Assembly (NCBI GenBank): GCA_019409045.1
Contig: DXVG01000060.1
Coordinates: 1 to 8,606 of the forward strand
Reading direction: 5' to 3'
DNA: 8,606 nt
From: Clostridiales bacterium
GTDB taxonomy: Bacteria; Bacillota; Clostridia; Christensenellales; Aristaeellaceae
Shown one piece after another: positions 1-6,885 of the stretch. The notes under the pieces are model-generated. The model ran no database searches and was not told the origin of the DNA. It saw nothing but the letters and a program-made list of their open reading frames with translations. Position 1 is the stretch's first letter. Every line of letters starts with the position of its first letter. A program made the translations under genes and the position numbers.

Positions 1-813
1 TTGTGCGCGAGCAGCCTGTGGACGGGCGCTGTGTTTCGCGTGGACGCGGCAAACGTGTACCACCGCGGGCCGTGGTTCGCGCTGCACGGCGTGTTCGCGC
101 TTTCGTACCTCGTGTGGGCGCTCGTCACGGTGTGGCGGCGCCCCGCGGAGCGCATACCGCGCTCCAGGCGCGTGTACATGACGCTGTTCATGCTGCCCCC
201 GGCCGTGGGCGTTGCGGTGCAGTGGTCGATATACGGCATCACGCTTCTGTGGGTGATGTCCGCGGTGAGCGTGCTGTTTGTCTACGTCAACGTGCAGAAC
301 CAGCAGATATTCACCGACCCGCTGACGGGGCTTAACAACCGCCGGCGCTTTGTGCAGTACCTGGAACTGCGCGCCGCGCCGCCCGCGGGGCAGCGGCTGT
401 ACGCGCTGATGATCGACATGGACCGCTTCAAGCGCATCAACGACACCCGCGGCCACGCCGAGGGCGACCGCGCGCTGGTGCGCATGGCCGGCGCGCTCAA
501 GCGCGTCTGCGCCGCGCACAACGACTTTCTGGCGCGCATCGGCGGCGACGAGTTCGTGCTGGTGTGCCAGCGCGCGGACGAGGACGGCGTGCGCGAGACC
601 GTGCGCGAGCTGCGCGCTTATGTGGAAGAGCTCAACCGCGACCGCGGCGAGCGAAGCCCGCTGGCCTTCAGCGTGGGCTGGGCCGAGTTCGGCCGCGGCG
701 CGCTGACCACCGCGGACGCGGTGCTCGTCGCCGCGGACGCGCACATGTACCGCGTCAAGCGCGCGCACGGCAAGGCCTGCGAGGGCGCGCAGGAGGCGTC
801 CGCCGCGCCCTGA
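1..813 (+). CDS. Membrane-bound GGDEF-domain protein, probable diguanylate cyclase (5' partial)
   Basis: This is the C-terminal 270 residues of a protein that would make cyclic di-GMP from two GTP at the membrane. Residues 1-100 hold about three hydrophobic segments (roughly 25-45, 59-79, 80-97), the end of a multi-spanning sensor region. The GGDEF domain follows: TDPLTGLNNRRR at 105-116, the metal-binding segment MIDMDRFKRIND at 137-148, the intact active-site GGDEF at 181-185, and a C-terminal SVGWAEF strand at 214-220. The family's inhibitory I-site (RxxD, five residues before GGDEF) reads AHND, so its arginine is missing and product inhibition is probably weak or absent. A TTG sits at base 1, but this is the window edge and the sensor region looks cut, so I treat the gene as 5' truncated. 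It ends with TGA and is followed by a strong terminator, so it is not in an operon with the next gene. The signal sensed is unknown. Confidence 0.93.
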   Translation: MCASSLWTGAVFRVDAANVYHRGPWFALHGVFALSYLVWALVTVWRRPAERIPRSRRVYMTLFMLPPAVGVAVQWSIYGITLLWVMSAVSVLFVYVNVQNQQIFTDPLTGLNNRRRFVQYLELRAAPPAGQRLYALMIDMDRFKRINDTRGHAEGDRALVRMAGALKRVCAAHNDFLARIGGDEFVLVCQRADEDGVRETVRELRAYVEELNRDRGERSPLAFSVGWAEFGRGALTTADAVLVAADAHMYRVKRAHGKACEGAQEASAAP

Positions 814-834
814 CGGCCCGCCCCGGCGACATGC

Positions 835-862
835 CGCCCGCCCCGCGGCGGGCGCTTTTTTT
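835..862 (+). terminator. Rho-independent terminator of the GGDEF gene
   Basis: A perfect 8-bp GC stem (835-842 CGCCCGCC pairs with 847-854 GGCGGGCG) has a 4-nt loop and is followed by seven Ts at 856-862. It lies 21 nt after the GGDEF stop codon and just before the next promoter. Confidence 0.92.
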
Positions 863-868
863 GCGCGC

Positions 869-897
869 TGGACAGCCGGCCCGCGCCGTGTTATAAT
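869..897 (+). promoter_or_regulatory. Sigma-A-type promoter of the patatin-like gene
   Basis: The -35 box TGGACA (869-874, 5 of 6 matches to TTGACA) is followed by a 17-nt spacer and a perfect -10 box TATAAT (892-897). The spacer also carries the extended -10 TG at 889-890, one base before the -10 box. Transcription would start near 904, giving a leader of about 24 nt. The promoter sits directly downstream of the previous gene's terminator. Confidence 0.85.
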
Positions 898-912
898 GGG
901 CGCAAAAACCGC

Positions 913-920
913 GGGGGAGG
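913..920 (+). promoter_or_regulatory. Ribosome binding site that sets the patatin-like gene start
   Basis: GGGGGAGG lies 7 nt before the ATG at 928. An in-frame TTG at 922 would be only 1 nt from this site, so the ATG is the real start. Confidence 0.85.
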
Positions 921-927
921 CTTGTGT

Positions 928-2199
928 ATGAAGCGGGCGCTGGTGCTGAGCGGCGGAGGTTCGCGCGGCGCGTACGAGGTGGGCGCGTGGCAGGCGCTGG
1001 AGGAAGTGGGCGTGCGCTTCCACATGTGCTTTGGCACCTCCGTGGGCGCGATCAACGCGGCGATGTTCTTGCAGGGCGACAGCGCGCTCGCCGCGCAGCT
1101 GTGGGACGAGATCGCCGAGCGCGGCCTTTTGCGCGGCGACGGCGAACAGGCCGCGCAGATCGAGAGCATGTTCTCCCGCAGGCGCGAGGTGCTGCCGTTT
1201 CTGCTGGAGCACGCGCGCCAGCTGCGGCTGGACGTGGCCCCGCTGGAGGCGCTGTTGCGCCGGAACATCGACGAGGGCCGCATCCGCGCCTCCGGCATGG
1301 ACTTCGGGCTGGTGGCCATGCGCTTTCCCTCGCTGGCCACCGCCGCGCGCACGCTCGCGGAGATCGAGCAGGGCCGCCTCGTGGACTGGGTGCTCGCCTC
1401 CAGCGCGTGCTTTCCGCTGCTGCCCACGCGCCTGATCGACGGCGAGCGGTATGTGGACGGCGGCTACTGCGACAACCTGCCCATCGACCTGGCGCTGCGC
1501 GCCGGTGCGGAGGAGGTGGTGTGCGTGGAGCTGCACGCCGAGCCCACGCACCCCGAGTACGTCAAAATGCCGTTCCTCACAAGCGTCGTGCCCCGGCGCG
1601 GCCTCGGCGCGTTTCTGGACTTCGCCCCCGAGCTCGTGCGCAAAAACCGCATGCAGGGCTACTACGACGCCATGAAGCTCTACGGCCGCTTCGACGGCGT
1701 GTTCTACACGTTCACGCGCCTGAACGAGCTGCGCGCGGCCACGCTGGGCCGCCGCCTGATGCGCGCGGCGGGCGCGTTCGACGCCGAGGCCGTGCGCCGG
1801 GCCTCGCTGCGCGCGGACAAGCTGGTCGCCCCGCTGATGAGCGCGCTGGAGGCGGGCGTGCGTGAGCCGCGGCTGTCGTTCAAGCAGGCGTACCTGCGCG
1901 CTCTGGAGCTCGCCGCGGGCATACTCGGCTTTCCCGAGGCCGCCATATACGACGCGGACGCGCTGGCCGCGCACATGCGCGCCGCGCTGGAGGCCGAGCG
2001 CGTGGACGCGCCGGAGAGCGCCGCGGACGTGGAGGCGCTCATGCGCCGCGGCGAGCGGCAGGCGCTGGCGGGGCTTCTGGCCGCGCTGAGCGCGCGCGGC
2101 GCGCTGGAGGCCGAGTGGATCGCCCCGCTGTGCGCGCAGCCCGCGGCCACGGTCGCCGCGCTGGGCCTGTTTTGCGCGACGGCCGACGGTGCGCCGTGA
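928..2199 (+). CDS. Patatin-like phospholipase / serine acyl hydrolase
   Basis: A 423-residue cytoplasmic protein of the bacterial patatin-like phospholipase family, expected to hydrolyse acyl esters of membrane lipids with a Ser-Asp dyad. The motifs are complete and in order: the oxyanion-hole loop GGGSRG at residues 9-14, the nucleophile elbow GTSVG at 36-40 (Ser38), and DGG at 177-179 (Asp177) within a typical YVDGGYCDNLP segment. No signal peptide is visible. The catalytic domain ends near residue 200. The remaining 220 or so residues begin with a KNRMQGYYDAMK segment and then become Ala-, Arg- and Leu-rich and probably helical, with no motif I recognise. It is transcribed alone from its own promoter and ends at a hairpin overlapping its stop codon. 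The fold and catalytic type are secure. The natural substrate (phospholipid, lysophospholipid or another ester) cannot be told from the sequence. Confidence 0.94.
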   Translation: MKRALVLSGGGSRGAYEVGAWQALEEVGVRFHMCFGTSVGAINAAMFLQGDSALAAQLWDEIAERGLLRGDGEQAAQIESMFSRRREVLPFLLEHARQLRLDVAPLEALLRRNIDEGRIRASGMDFGLVAMRFPSLATAARTLAEIEQGRLVDWVLASSACFPLLPTRLIDGERYVDGGYCDNLPIDLALRAGAEEVVCVELHAEPTHPEYVKMPFLTSVVPRRGLGAFLDFAPELVRKNRMQGYYDAMKLYGRFDGVFYTFTRLNELRAATLGRRLMRAAGAFDAEAVRRASLRADKLVAPLMSALEAGVREPRLSFKQAYLRALELAAGILGFPEAAIYDADALAAHMRAALEAERVDAPESAADVEALMRRGERQALAGLLAALSARGALEAEWIAPLCAQPAATVAALGLFCATADGAP

Positions 2200-2220
2200 C
2201 CCCGCCGCGACGGCGCGCCG
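2187..2220 (+). other. Hairpin spanning the patatin-like gene stop codon
   Basis: An 11-bp stem (2187-2197 with 2210-2220, one T-G wobble at 2190/2217) has a 12-nt loop. It includes the first base of the TGA stop. No T-tract follows, only GGGTTTGTT some 10 nt later, so it is either an atypical terminator or a structure protecting the 3' end of the mRNA. Confidence 0.6.
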
Positions 2221-2250
2221 GAAAGGGTCGGGTTTGTTCACAAATTCTCC

Positions 2251-2279
2251 ATGACTTTTGTCGTTTATGGATGTATAAT
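2251..2279 (+). promoter_or_regulatory. Probable ftsH promoter
   Basis: A perfect TATAAT at 2274-2279 lies 17 nt downstream of ATGACT (2251-2256, 4 of 6 matches to TTGACA). It sits in a clearly AT-rich island (about 2231-2300) in otherwise GC-rich sequence. Just upstream, at 2233-2244, is the short inverted repeat TTTGT-TC-ACAAA, a possible operator. No CIRCE or CtsR-type heat-shock operator is visible. Confidence 0.75.
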
Positions 2280-2306
2280 GAGATTTAGAGAAAGGAAGGT
2301 GCGCGC

Positions 2307-4157
2307 ATGGCGGACAAAAAGCCCCCGAAAAAATCACTGCTGTATAACGCGATCATCGTTCTGATCGTGCTGATGTTTCTCAATGCGTTCATATTCCCGC
2401 TGTTCACGCAGCCGCGCGTCACGCAGGTCAGCTACGACAGCTTTCTGGAGATGCTGGACGCGGGCAACGTGCGCGAGGTGGCGCGCGGCGGCGATACCAT
2501 CATGTTCACCGCCGTGGACGACGCCTCCGGCGAGGAGCATACCCGCATCTACAAGACCGGCGCGTGGCCGGACGACGACCTGACCCAGCGGCTGCTCGAG
2601 CACCCGGAGGTCTCGTTTGAATCCTCCATCGTCGAGGAGACCTCGCCGATCACGGAATTCCTGTTCGGCTGGCTGCTTCCCTACGCGCTGATCTTCGGGC
2701 TGGGCTACCTGCTGATGCGCAGCCTGCAAAAGCGCATGGGCGGCGGCAACGCCATGAGCTTTGGCAAGGCGGACGCCAAGATCGTCGGCGAGGAAAAGAC
2801 GGGCGTGACCTTTGCCGACGTGGCGGGCGAGGACGAGGCCAAGGAGGCGCTCTCCGAGATCGTGAACTTCCTGCACGACCCGCAGAAGTACTCCAAGATC
2901 GGCGCGCGCCTGCCCAAGGGCGCGCTGCTGGTGGGCCCTCCGGGCACGGGCAAGACGCTGCTGGCCCGCGCGGTGGCGGGCGAGGCGCATGTGCCGTTTT
3001 TCTCGATCTCCGGCTCGGAATTTGTGCAGATGTTCGTGGGCATGGGCGCGGCCAAGGTGCGCGACCTGTTCAAGCAGGCGGGCGAGAAGGCGCCGTGCAT
3101 CGTGTTCATCGACGAGATCGACACCATCGGCAAAAAGCGCGACGGCGGCATGATCGGCGGAAACGACGAGCGCGAGCAGACGCTCAACCAGCTTCTGACG
3201 GAGATGGACGGCTTCGACGCGAACAAGGGCGTGGTCATACTGGGCGCGACCAACCGCCCGGACTCGCTGGACCCGGCGCTTCTGCGGCCGGGCCGGTTCG
3301 ACCGGCGCGTGCCGGTGGAGCTTCCGGACCTGGCGGGGCGCGAGGCGATCTTGCGCGTGCATGCGCGCAATGTGAAACTGGAGCAGCGCATCGACCTGGG
3401 CGCGATCGCGCGGGCGACCTCGGGCGCGAGCGGCGCGGAGCTTGCCAACATCATCAACGAGGCTGCGCTGCGCGCGGTGCGCGAGGGCCGCGAGGCGGTC
3501 AGCCAGGACGACCTGGAAGAGAGCGTGGAGACGGTGATCGCGGGCTATCAGCGCAAAAGTGCGGTGCTCTCCGAGCACGAAAAGCGCGTGGTGGCCTATC
3601 ACGAGGTCGGGCACGCGCTGGTGGCGGCGCTTCAGAAGAACGCCTCGCCGGTGACGAAGATCACCATCGTGCCCAGGACCTCCGGCGCGCTGGGCTACAC
3701 GATGCAGGTCGATCAGGACGAGAAGAAGCTGCTCACGCGGGAGGAGCTGCTTGCCAAGATCGCGGTGCTCACCGGCGGGCGCGCGGCGGAGGAAGTGGTG
3801 TTCGGCTCGGTCACCACCGGCGCGTCGAACGACATCGAGCAGGCGACGAAGCTGGCCCGGGCGATGATCACGCGCTACGGCATGTCGGACGAGTTCGGCA
3901 TGGTGGCGATGGAGACGATGAGCAATCAGTACCTGGGCGGAGATACGGCGCTGGCCTGCTCGCAGAGCACCGCGGCGCAGATCGATCAGCAGGTTGTGCG
4001 CGTGGTGCGCGAGCAGCACGACAAGGCGGTGGAGCTGCTGCGCGGCAATATGCCGATGCTCAACCGCATCGCCGAATATCTCTACCGCGAGGAGACGATC
4101 ACGGGCGAGGAGTTCATGAACCTTGTCAAGACCACGCAGCTTCCCGAGGCCACCTAA
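2307..4157 (+). CDS. ftsH: ATP-dependent zinc metalloprotease FtsH
   Basis: A 616-residue membrane-anchored AAA+ protease that unfolds and degrades membrane and short-lived cytoplasmic proteins as a hexamer. Two membrane segments (about 11-33 and 118-140) flank an extracytoplasmic domain. The AAA+ domain shows Walker A GPPGTGKT at 210-217, the pore loop FVQMFVG at 239-245, Walker B with D269 and E270, and arginine fingers R327 and R330 in the second region of homology. The protease domain has the zinc motif HEVGH at 432-436 and the probable third ligand D509 in ASNDIEQ. The first pore-loop position is Gln where many FtsH proteins have Glu, and HEVGH replaces the usual HEAGH. From memory, an HE(I/V)GH form is typical of a clostridial FtsH subgroup, so I do not read it as damage. 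The site AAAGGAAGG (2291-2299) lies 7 nt before the ATG. The gene is monocistronic, with its own promoter and terminator. Many Clostridia carry more than one FtsH, so this may be a paralogue. Confidence 0.98.
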   Translation: MADKKPPKKSLLYNAIIVLIVLMFLNAFIFPLFTQPRVTQVSYDSFLEMLDAGNVREVARGGDTIMFTAVDDASGEEHTRIYKTGAWPDDDLTQRLLEHPEVSFESSIVEETSPITEFLFGWLLPYALIFGLGYLLMRSLQKRMGGGNAMSFGKADAKIVGEEKTGVTFADVAGEDEAKEALSEIVNFLHDPQKYSKIGARLPKGALLVGPPGTGKTLLARAVAGEAHVPFFSISGSEFVQMFVGMGAAKVRDLFKQAGEKAPCIVFIDEIDTIGKKRDGGMIGGNDEREQTLNQLLTEMDGFDANKGVVILGATNRPDSLDPALLRPGRFDRRVPVELPDLAGREAILRVHARNVKLEQRIDLGAIARATSGASGAELANIINEAALRAVREGREAVSQDDLEESVETVIAGYQRKSAVLSEHEKRVVAYHEVGHALVAALQKNASPVTKITIVPRTSGALGYTMQVDQDEKKLLTREELLAKIAVLTGGRAAEEVVFGSVTTGASNDIEQATKLARAMITRYGMSDEFGMVAMETMSNQYLGGDTALACSQSTAAQIDQQVVRVVREQHDKAVELLRGNMPMLNRIAEYLYREETITGEEFMNLVKTTQLPEAT

Positions 4158-4178
4158 GCCCCCGACAGATACAGACAG

Positions 4179-4210
4179 GCGCGCCCACCCGCGACAGGGG
4201 GCGCGCTTTT
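4179..4210 (+). terminator. Terminator of ftsH
   Basis: A perfect 8-bp stem (4179-4186 GCGCGCCC with 4199-4206 GGGCGCGC) has a 12-nt loop and is followed by TTTT at 4207-4210, then a T-rich stretch. It lies 21 nt after the ftsH stop. On the - strand the same stem would follow the convergent operon's last gene but has no T-tract in that direction. Confidence 0.8.
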
Positions 4211-4247
4211 GCATTTCTTATATCGGAGGCGGCGGCCGGGCCGCGCG

Positions 4248-4826
4248 TCAGTCCTCCGCCCCGGGGGCGGCGGTGCCGTGGCCGTCGCTTCCCAGCGTGA
4301 GGTAGGCGATGAAGTCCTCGGGAAGGCCGGTCTCCGCGGCCATGGTGGCGATGACGTCCTCAGTCATGCCTTCGCGGATGATCTCCATCTGCGCCTCGGC
4401 GTCGGGCTCGCTTTCCGGCTCCAGAAACAGCTGAAGCACGCGCCGCGCCGCGCCCGCCGAGCCGCCCGCGTCCGGCGCAATGCGCATGTCCGCCCGCAGG
4501 CAGTTGCCCACGGCGAGGTAGTACAGCGCGCGCACGTCGGTCTCCTGCTCGCCAAACTCGTCGCAGAAGTGCGCAAAGTCCGCGTCGGTCACCTCGCACA
4601 GCGCGCTCAGCGCCGCGGCCATCACGCGCGTGGTGAGGCTGTCCTCCTCCTCGGCGGCGGAGAAGCTGCCCATCATCACCATCTGCAACACCTCGCAGCC
4701 CGCGCGGCCCTCGCAGCAGACGACCGGCCGGTCGGCCCACGCGTCCCAGTACTCGGCCCGCGCGCCGCCCGCCGCGCACAAAAGCAGCGCCAGCGCCAAT
4801 GCCGCCAATCGCCTGATCGCGTTCAT
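4248..4826 (-). CDS. Small secreted six-cysteine protein, function unknown
   Basis: A 192-residue protein I cannot assign to a family. Residues 1-24 form a clear Sec signal peptide: basic MNAIRR, a hydrophobic core, and a GARA cleavage site before Glu25. The cysteine at 17 lies in an LLLC context, which is a poor lipobox, so a freely secreted or wall-associated product is more likely than a lipoprotein. The mature part has six cysteines (37, 38, 44, 77, 88, 109), enough for three disulfides, and is rich in Asp and Glu. It ends in a short Gly/Ala/Pro-rich tail. Its ATG overlaps the sensor kinase stop in ATGA, and AAGGAG (4832-4837) lies 5 nt upstream inside that gene, so translation is coupled to the kinase. 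That position suggests an accessory or ligand of the sensor, or an envelope protein the system controls, but nothing in the protein proves this. The export call is firm and the role is open. Confidence 0.85.
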   Translation of the reverse strand: MNAIRRLAALALALLLCAAGGARAEYWDAWADRPVVCCEGRAGCEVLQMVMMGSFSAAEEEDSLTTRVMAAALSALCEVTDADFAHFCDEFGEQETDVRALYYLAVGNCLRADMRIAPDAGGSAGAARRVLQLFLEPESEPDAEAQMEIIREGMTEDVIATMAAETGLPEDFIAYLTLGSDGHGTAAPGAED

Positions 4827-6178
4827 ATCGTCTCCTTTCCCGCGCCGAAGCGCACGATGAAGCGGCTCCCCCTGCCGTATTCGGACTCGGCCAGCGCCTG
4901 CGCGCCGTACCGCTCCGCGAGCGCGCGCACGATCGACAGCCCCAGCCCCGTGCCGCCCGGGGCCATGCCCCGCGCCTCGTCCACGCGGTAGAACTGCTCA
5001 AACAGCCGCGGGAGGTGCCGCGCCTCCACGCCGATGCCGTCGTCCTCCACGCAGATCTCCCCGGCCGACAGGCGTATGTACACATGCCCGCCGGGCCGCC
5101 CGTAGCGCACGGCGTTGCCGACGAGGTTGTAGAGTATCTCCCAGAAGTCCTTTTCCACGCCCTCCAGCGTGAGCGCGCCCTCCACGCGGATCTCGATGCC
5201 CTTCTGCGCGGCCTGCGGGCCGAGCGAGCGCGCGATCTCGCGGGCGACGGCGGCCACGTCCACGCTTTGCGTCTGCGCCTCGAGGCCCGCCTCGGCGCGG
5301 CTGAGGTGCAGTATGTCCTCGATCACCTCCAGCATGCGGCGGCACTCGCTGCGGATCATCTGCACGCACAGCGCGCGCTCCTCGCTCGTGTCCGCCATGC
5401 CCTCCTCGAGCATCTCGGCAAAGCCCATGACCGAGGTGAGCGGCGTGCGCAGCTCGTGCGAGGCGTTTGCCACGAAATCGTCGCGCAGGCGCAGCGTGCG
5501 CGAGACCTCGGCAAGGTCGTTGTTCAGCCGCCCCGCAAGGTAGGCGATGTTGTCCATCGCGGGCTGCAGCTCGGGAAACACCGCCTGCGCATGGGTCAGG
5601 TTGCCCTCCAGAAGGTTGCGCACGTCGTCCATCTGGCGCACCAGATCGCCCGCGAAGCGCGAAAGCGCGCGCCTTTGCATGAGGTTCAGGGCGAAAAACA
5701 GCGCCAGGAGCCCCGCGCCGTAGAGCGCCAGGAGCCCCACCACCTCCGAGAGAGGATAGCTCAGCCGCAGTATCAGCACCGGCGATATGCGCATGGCCGC
5801 GTAGATGGTGATCATCGTCTGCGTGTCGGAGAAGCGCACGCTCTCGCCGATGCCGCCCGCCTGCGCCTGCACGACCTCCGGCCGGTCGGCGTGGTTGAGC
5901 ATGCGCAGGGGGTCCTCCTCGCTGTCGGCCAGCACCAGCCCCTGATCCATCAGGAAGGTGACGCGAAGCGGCGGGGACACCGAGGCGATGCTCTCGGCCA
6001 TGCTCTGCAAGTCCTCCGTCGATTCCAGCGTCCAGGCCGAGGCCGCGTGGAGGATGGAGCGCAGGTTTTCGCGCGTGTCGTCCACCTTGACCTTGATCAG
6101 CATGACCACGGTGAGCGTGGCCAGCACCACCGTGATGCAGATGCCCGCCCAGTACACGCGGCGCAGCCTGCGCTTCAC
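4823..6178 (-). CDS. PhoR-type membrane sensor histidine kinase
   Basis: A 451-residue sensor that autophosphorylates on His and passes the phosphate to the regulator encoded just before it. Two membrane helices (about 8-29 and 146-168) enclose an extracytoplasmic domain of about 115 residues. The part at 72-144, with LVLADSEEDP and NHADRPEV, resembles the Cache-like sensor of PhoR/WalK-type kinases. A 60-residue linker leads to the phosphoacceptor motif NASHELRTPL (His241). The ATPase domain has an N box around N351-N355, G1 motif DGIG at 380-383, F box LFEQFYRVD at 402-410 and G2 motif GGTGLGLSIV at 408-417 of the following segment. No cytoplasmic PAS domain is evident. I chose the GTG start at 6178. 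It overlaps the regulator's TGA (GTGA) and has GGGGAGGG (6185-6192) 6 nt upstream. The open frame continues further upstream, but only as a shadow of the regulator. The stimulus is unknown; a PhoR-like architecture alone does not prove phosphate sensing. Confidence 0.95.
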   Translation of the reverse strand: MKRRLRRVYWAGICITVVLATLTVVMLIKVKVDDTRENLRSILHAASAWTLESTEDLQSMAESIASVSPPLRVTFLMDQGLVLADSEEDPLRMLNHADRPEVVQAQAGGIGESVRFSDTQTMITIYAAMRISPVLILRLSYPLSEVVGLLALYGAGLLALFFALNLMQRRALSRFAGDLVRQMDDVRNLLEGNLTHAQAVFPELQPAMDNIAYLAGRLNNDLAEVSRTLRLRDDFVANASHELRTPLTSVMGFAEMLEEGMADTSEERALCVQMIRSECRRMLEVIEDILHLSRAEAGLEAQTQSVDVAAVAREIARSLGPQAAQKGIEIRVEGALTLEGVEKDFWEILYNLVGNAVRYGRPGGHVYIRLSAGEICVEDDGIGVEARHLPRLFEQFYRVDEARGMAPGGTGLGLSIVRALAERYGAQALAESEYGRGSRFIVRFGAGKETI

Positions 6179-6870
6179 CGCTCGCCCTCCCCGGCGATGA
6201 GCCTGTAGCCCGTGCCGCGCACGGTCTGTATAAAGCGGGGCTCGGCGGCGCCGTCGCCCAGCTTGAGCCGCAGCGTCTTGACGTGCGCGTCCACGGTGCG
6301 CGAGGGATCCTCCTGCGTGGCGTAGCCCCACACCTCGCGCAGGAGCTCGCCGCGCGGCACCGTGGTGCCCGCGCGCCGCGCCATGTACAACAGCAGGTCG
6401 AACTCGCGCGCCGTCAGCTCCACGCGCCGTCCGTCCACGAATGCCTCGCGGCTGCGCAGCGCCAGCGAGAGGCCGCCCACCTCCAGCCGCTCGCCCTCCT
6501 GCGGCAGGCGGCGCAGCGCCGCGTGTATGCGCGCCTGCAGCTCGCGCACGCCGAACGGCTTGGTCACATAGTCCTCCGCGCCCAGCTCCAACCCGCGCAC
6601 CTTGTCGCGCTCCGCGCCGCGCGCGGATATGATGATCACCGGTATCTCCCGCGTGCGCTGCCGCTGCTTCCACTCCGAGAGCAGCGTGAACCCGTCCTTC
6701 TCCCGGAGCATCAGGTCCAAAAGCAGCAGCTCGGGCACGTCCTTCTGGAGCGCCCGTTCCATCTCCGCGCCGTCGATCATCCGCCGCGCCTGATGTCCCG
6801 CCTTTTTGACCGTCATTTCGATCAGAAGCCCGATCTGCGGATCGTCCTCCACGATCCATATGCTCGCCAT
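6175..6870 (-). CDS. OmpR/PhoB-family response regulator
   Basis: A 231-residue DNA-binding transcription factor activated by phosphorylation from the adjacent sensor kinase. The receiver domain (about 1-118) has the acidic pocket EDD at 8-10, phosphoacceptor D52 in LLLLDLML, switch Ser82 in IIISARG, and conserved K104 in YVTKPF. The C-terminal winged-helix domain (about 128-226) shows VELTAREFDLLLYMA, the recognition-helix region SRTVDAHVKTLRLKL, and the ending FIQTVRGTGYRL typical of this family. The ATG lies 15 nt after the cotH-like stop codon. A GAGGGGG site (6880-6886) reaches into that stop and is spaced 9 nt from the ATG. The gene overlaps the kinase by 4 nt. No promoter is visible in front of it, so it is probably transcribed with the CotH-like gene. 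Its target genes are unknown, and autoregulation of this operon is plausible but not shown. Confidence 0.96.
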   Translation of the reverse strand: MASIWIVEDDPQIGLLIEMTVKKAGHQARRMIDGAEMERALQKDVPELLLLDLMLREKDGFTLLSEWKQRQRTREIPVIIISARGAERDKVRGLELGAEDYVTKPFGVRELQARIHAALRRLPQEGERLEVGGLSLALRSREAFVDGRRVELTAREFDLLLYMARRAGTTVPRGELLREVWGYATQEDPSRTVDAHVKTLRLKLGDGAAEPRFIQTVRGTGYRLIAGEGER

Positions 6871-6885
6871 CGCCCTTTTCCCCCT

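Noticed and set aside
1..3. TTG at the first base as the true start of the GGDEF gene
   Set aside because: It coincides with the window edge and there is no upstream sequence to show a ribosome binding site. The sensor region appears cut, so a partial gene is more likely.
2334..4214. A 626-codon open frame on the - strand opposite nearly all of ftsH
   Set aside because: It mirrors a confident ftsH gene. The translation is dominated by Arg, His, Leu and Ala with no domain, as expected opposite GC-rich third positions, and no ribosome binding site or promoter supports it.
4232..4244. A small GC hairpin just after the last - strand gene as operon terminator
   Set aside because: It has only 5 bp with a 3-nt loop and no T-tract on the - strand, which is too weak to call in GC-rich sequence. 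The end of the operon transcript is not defined here.
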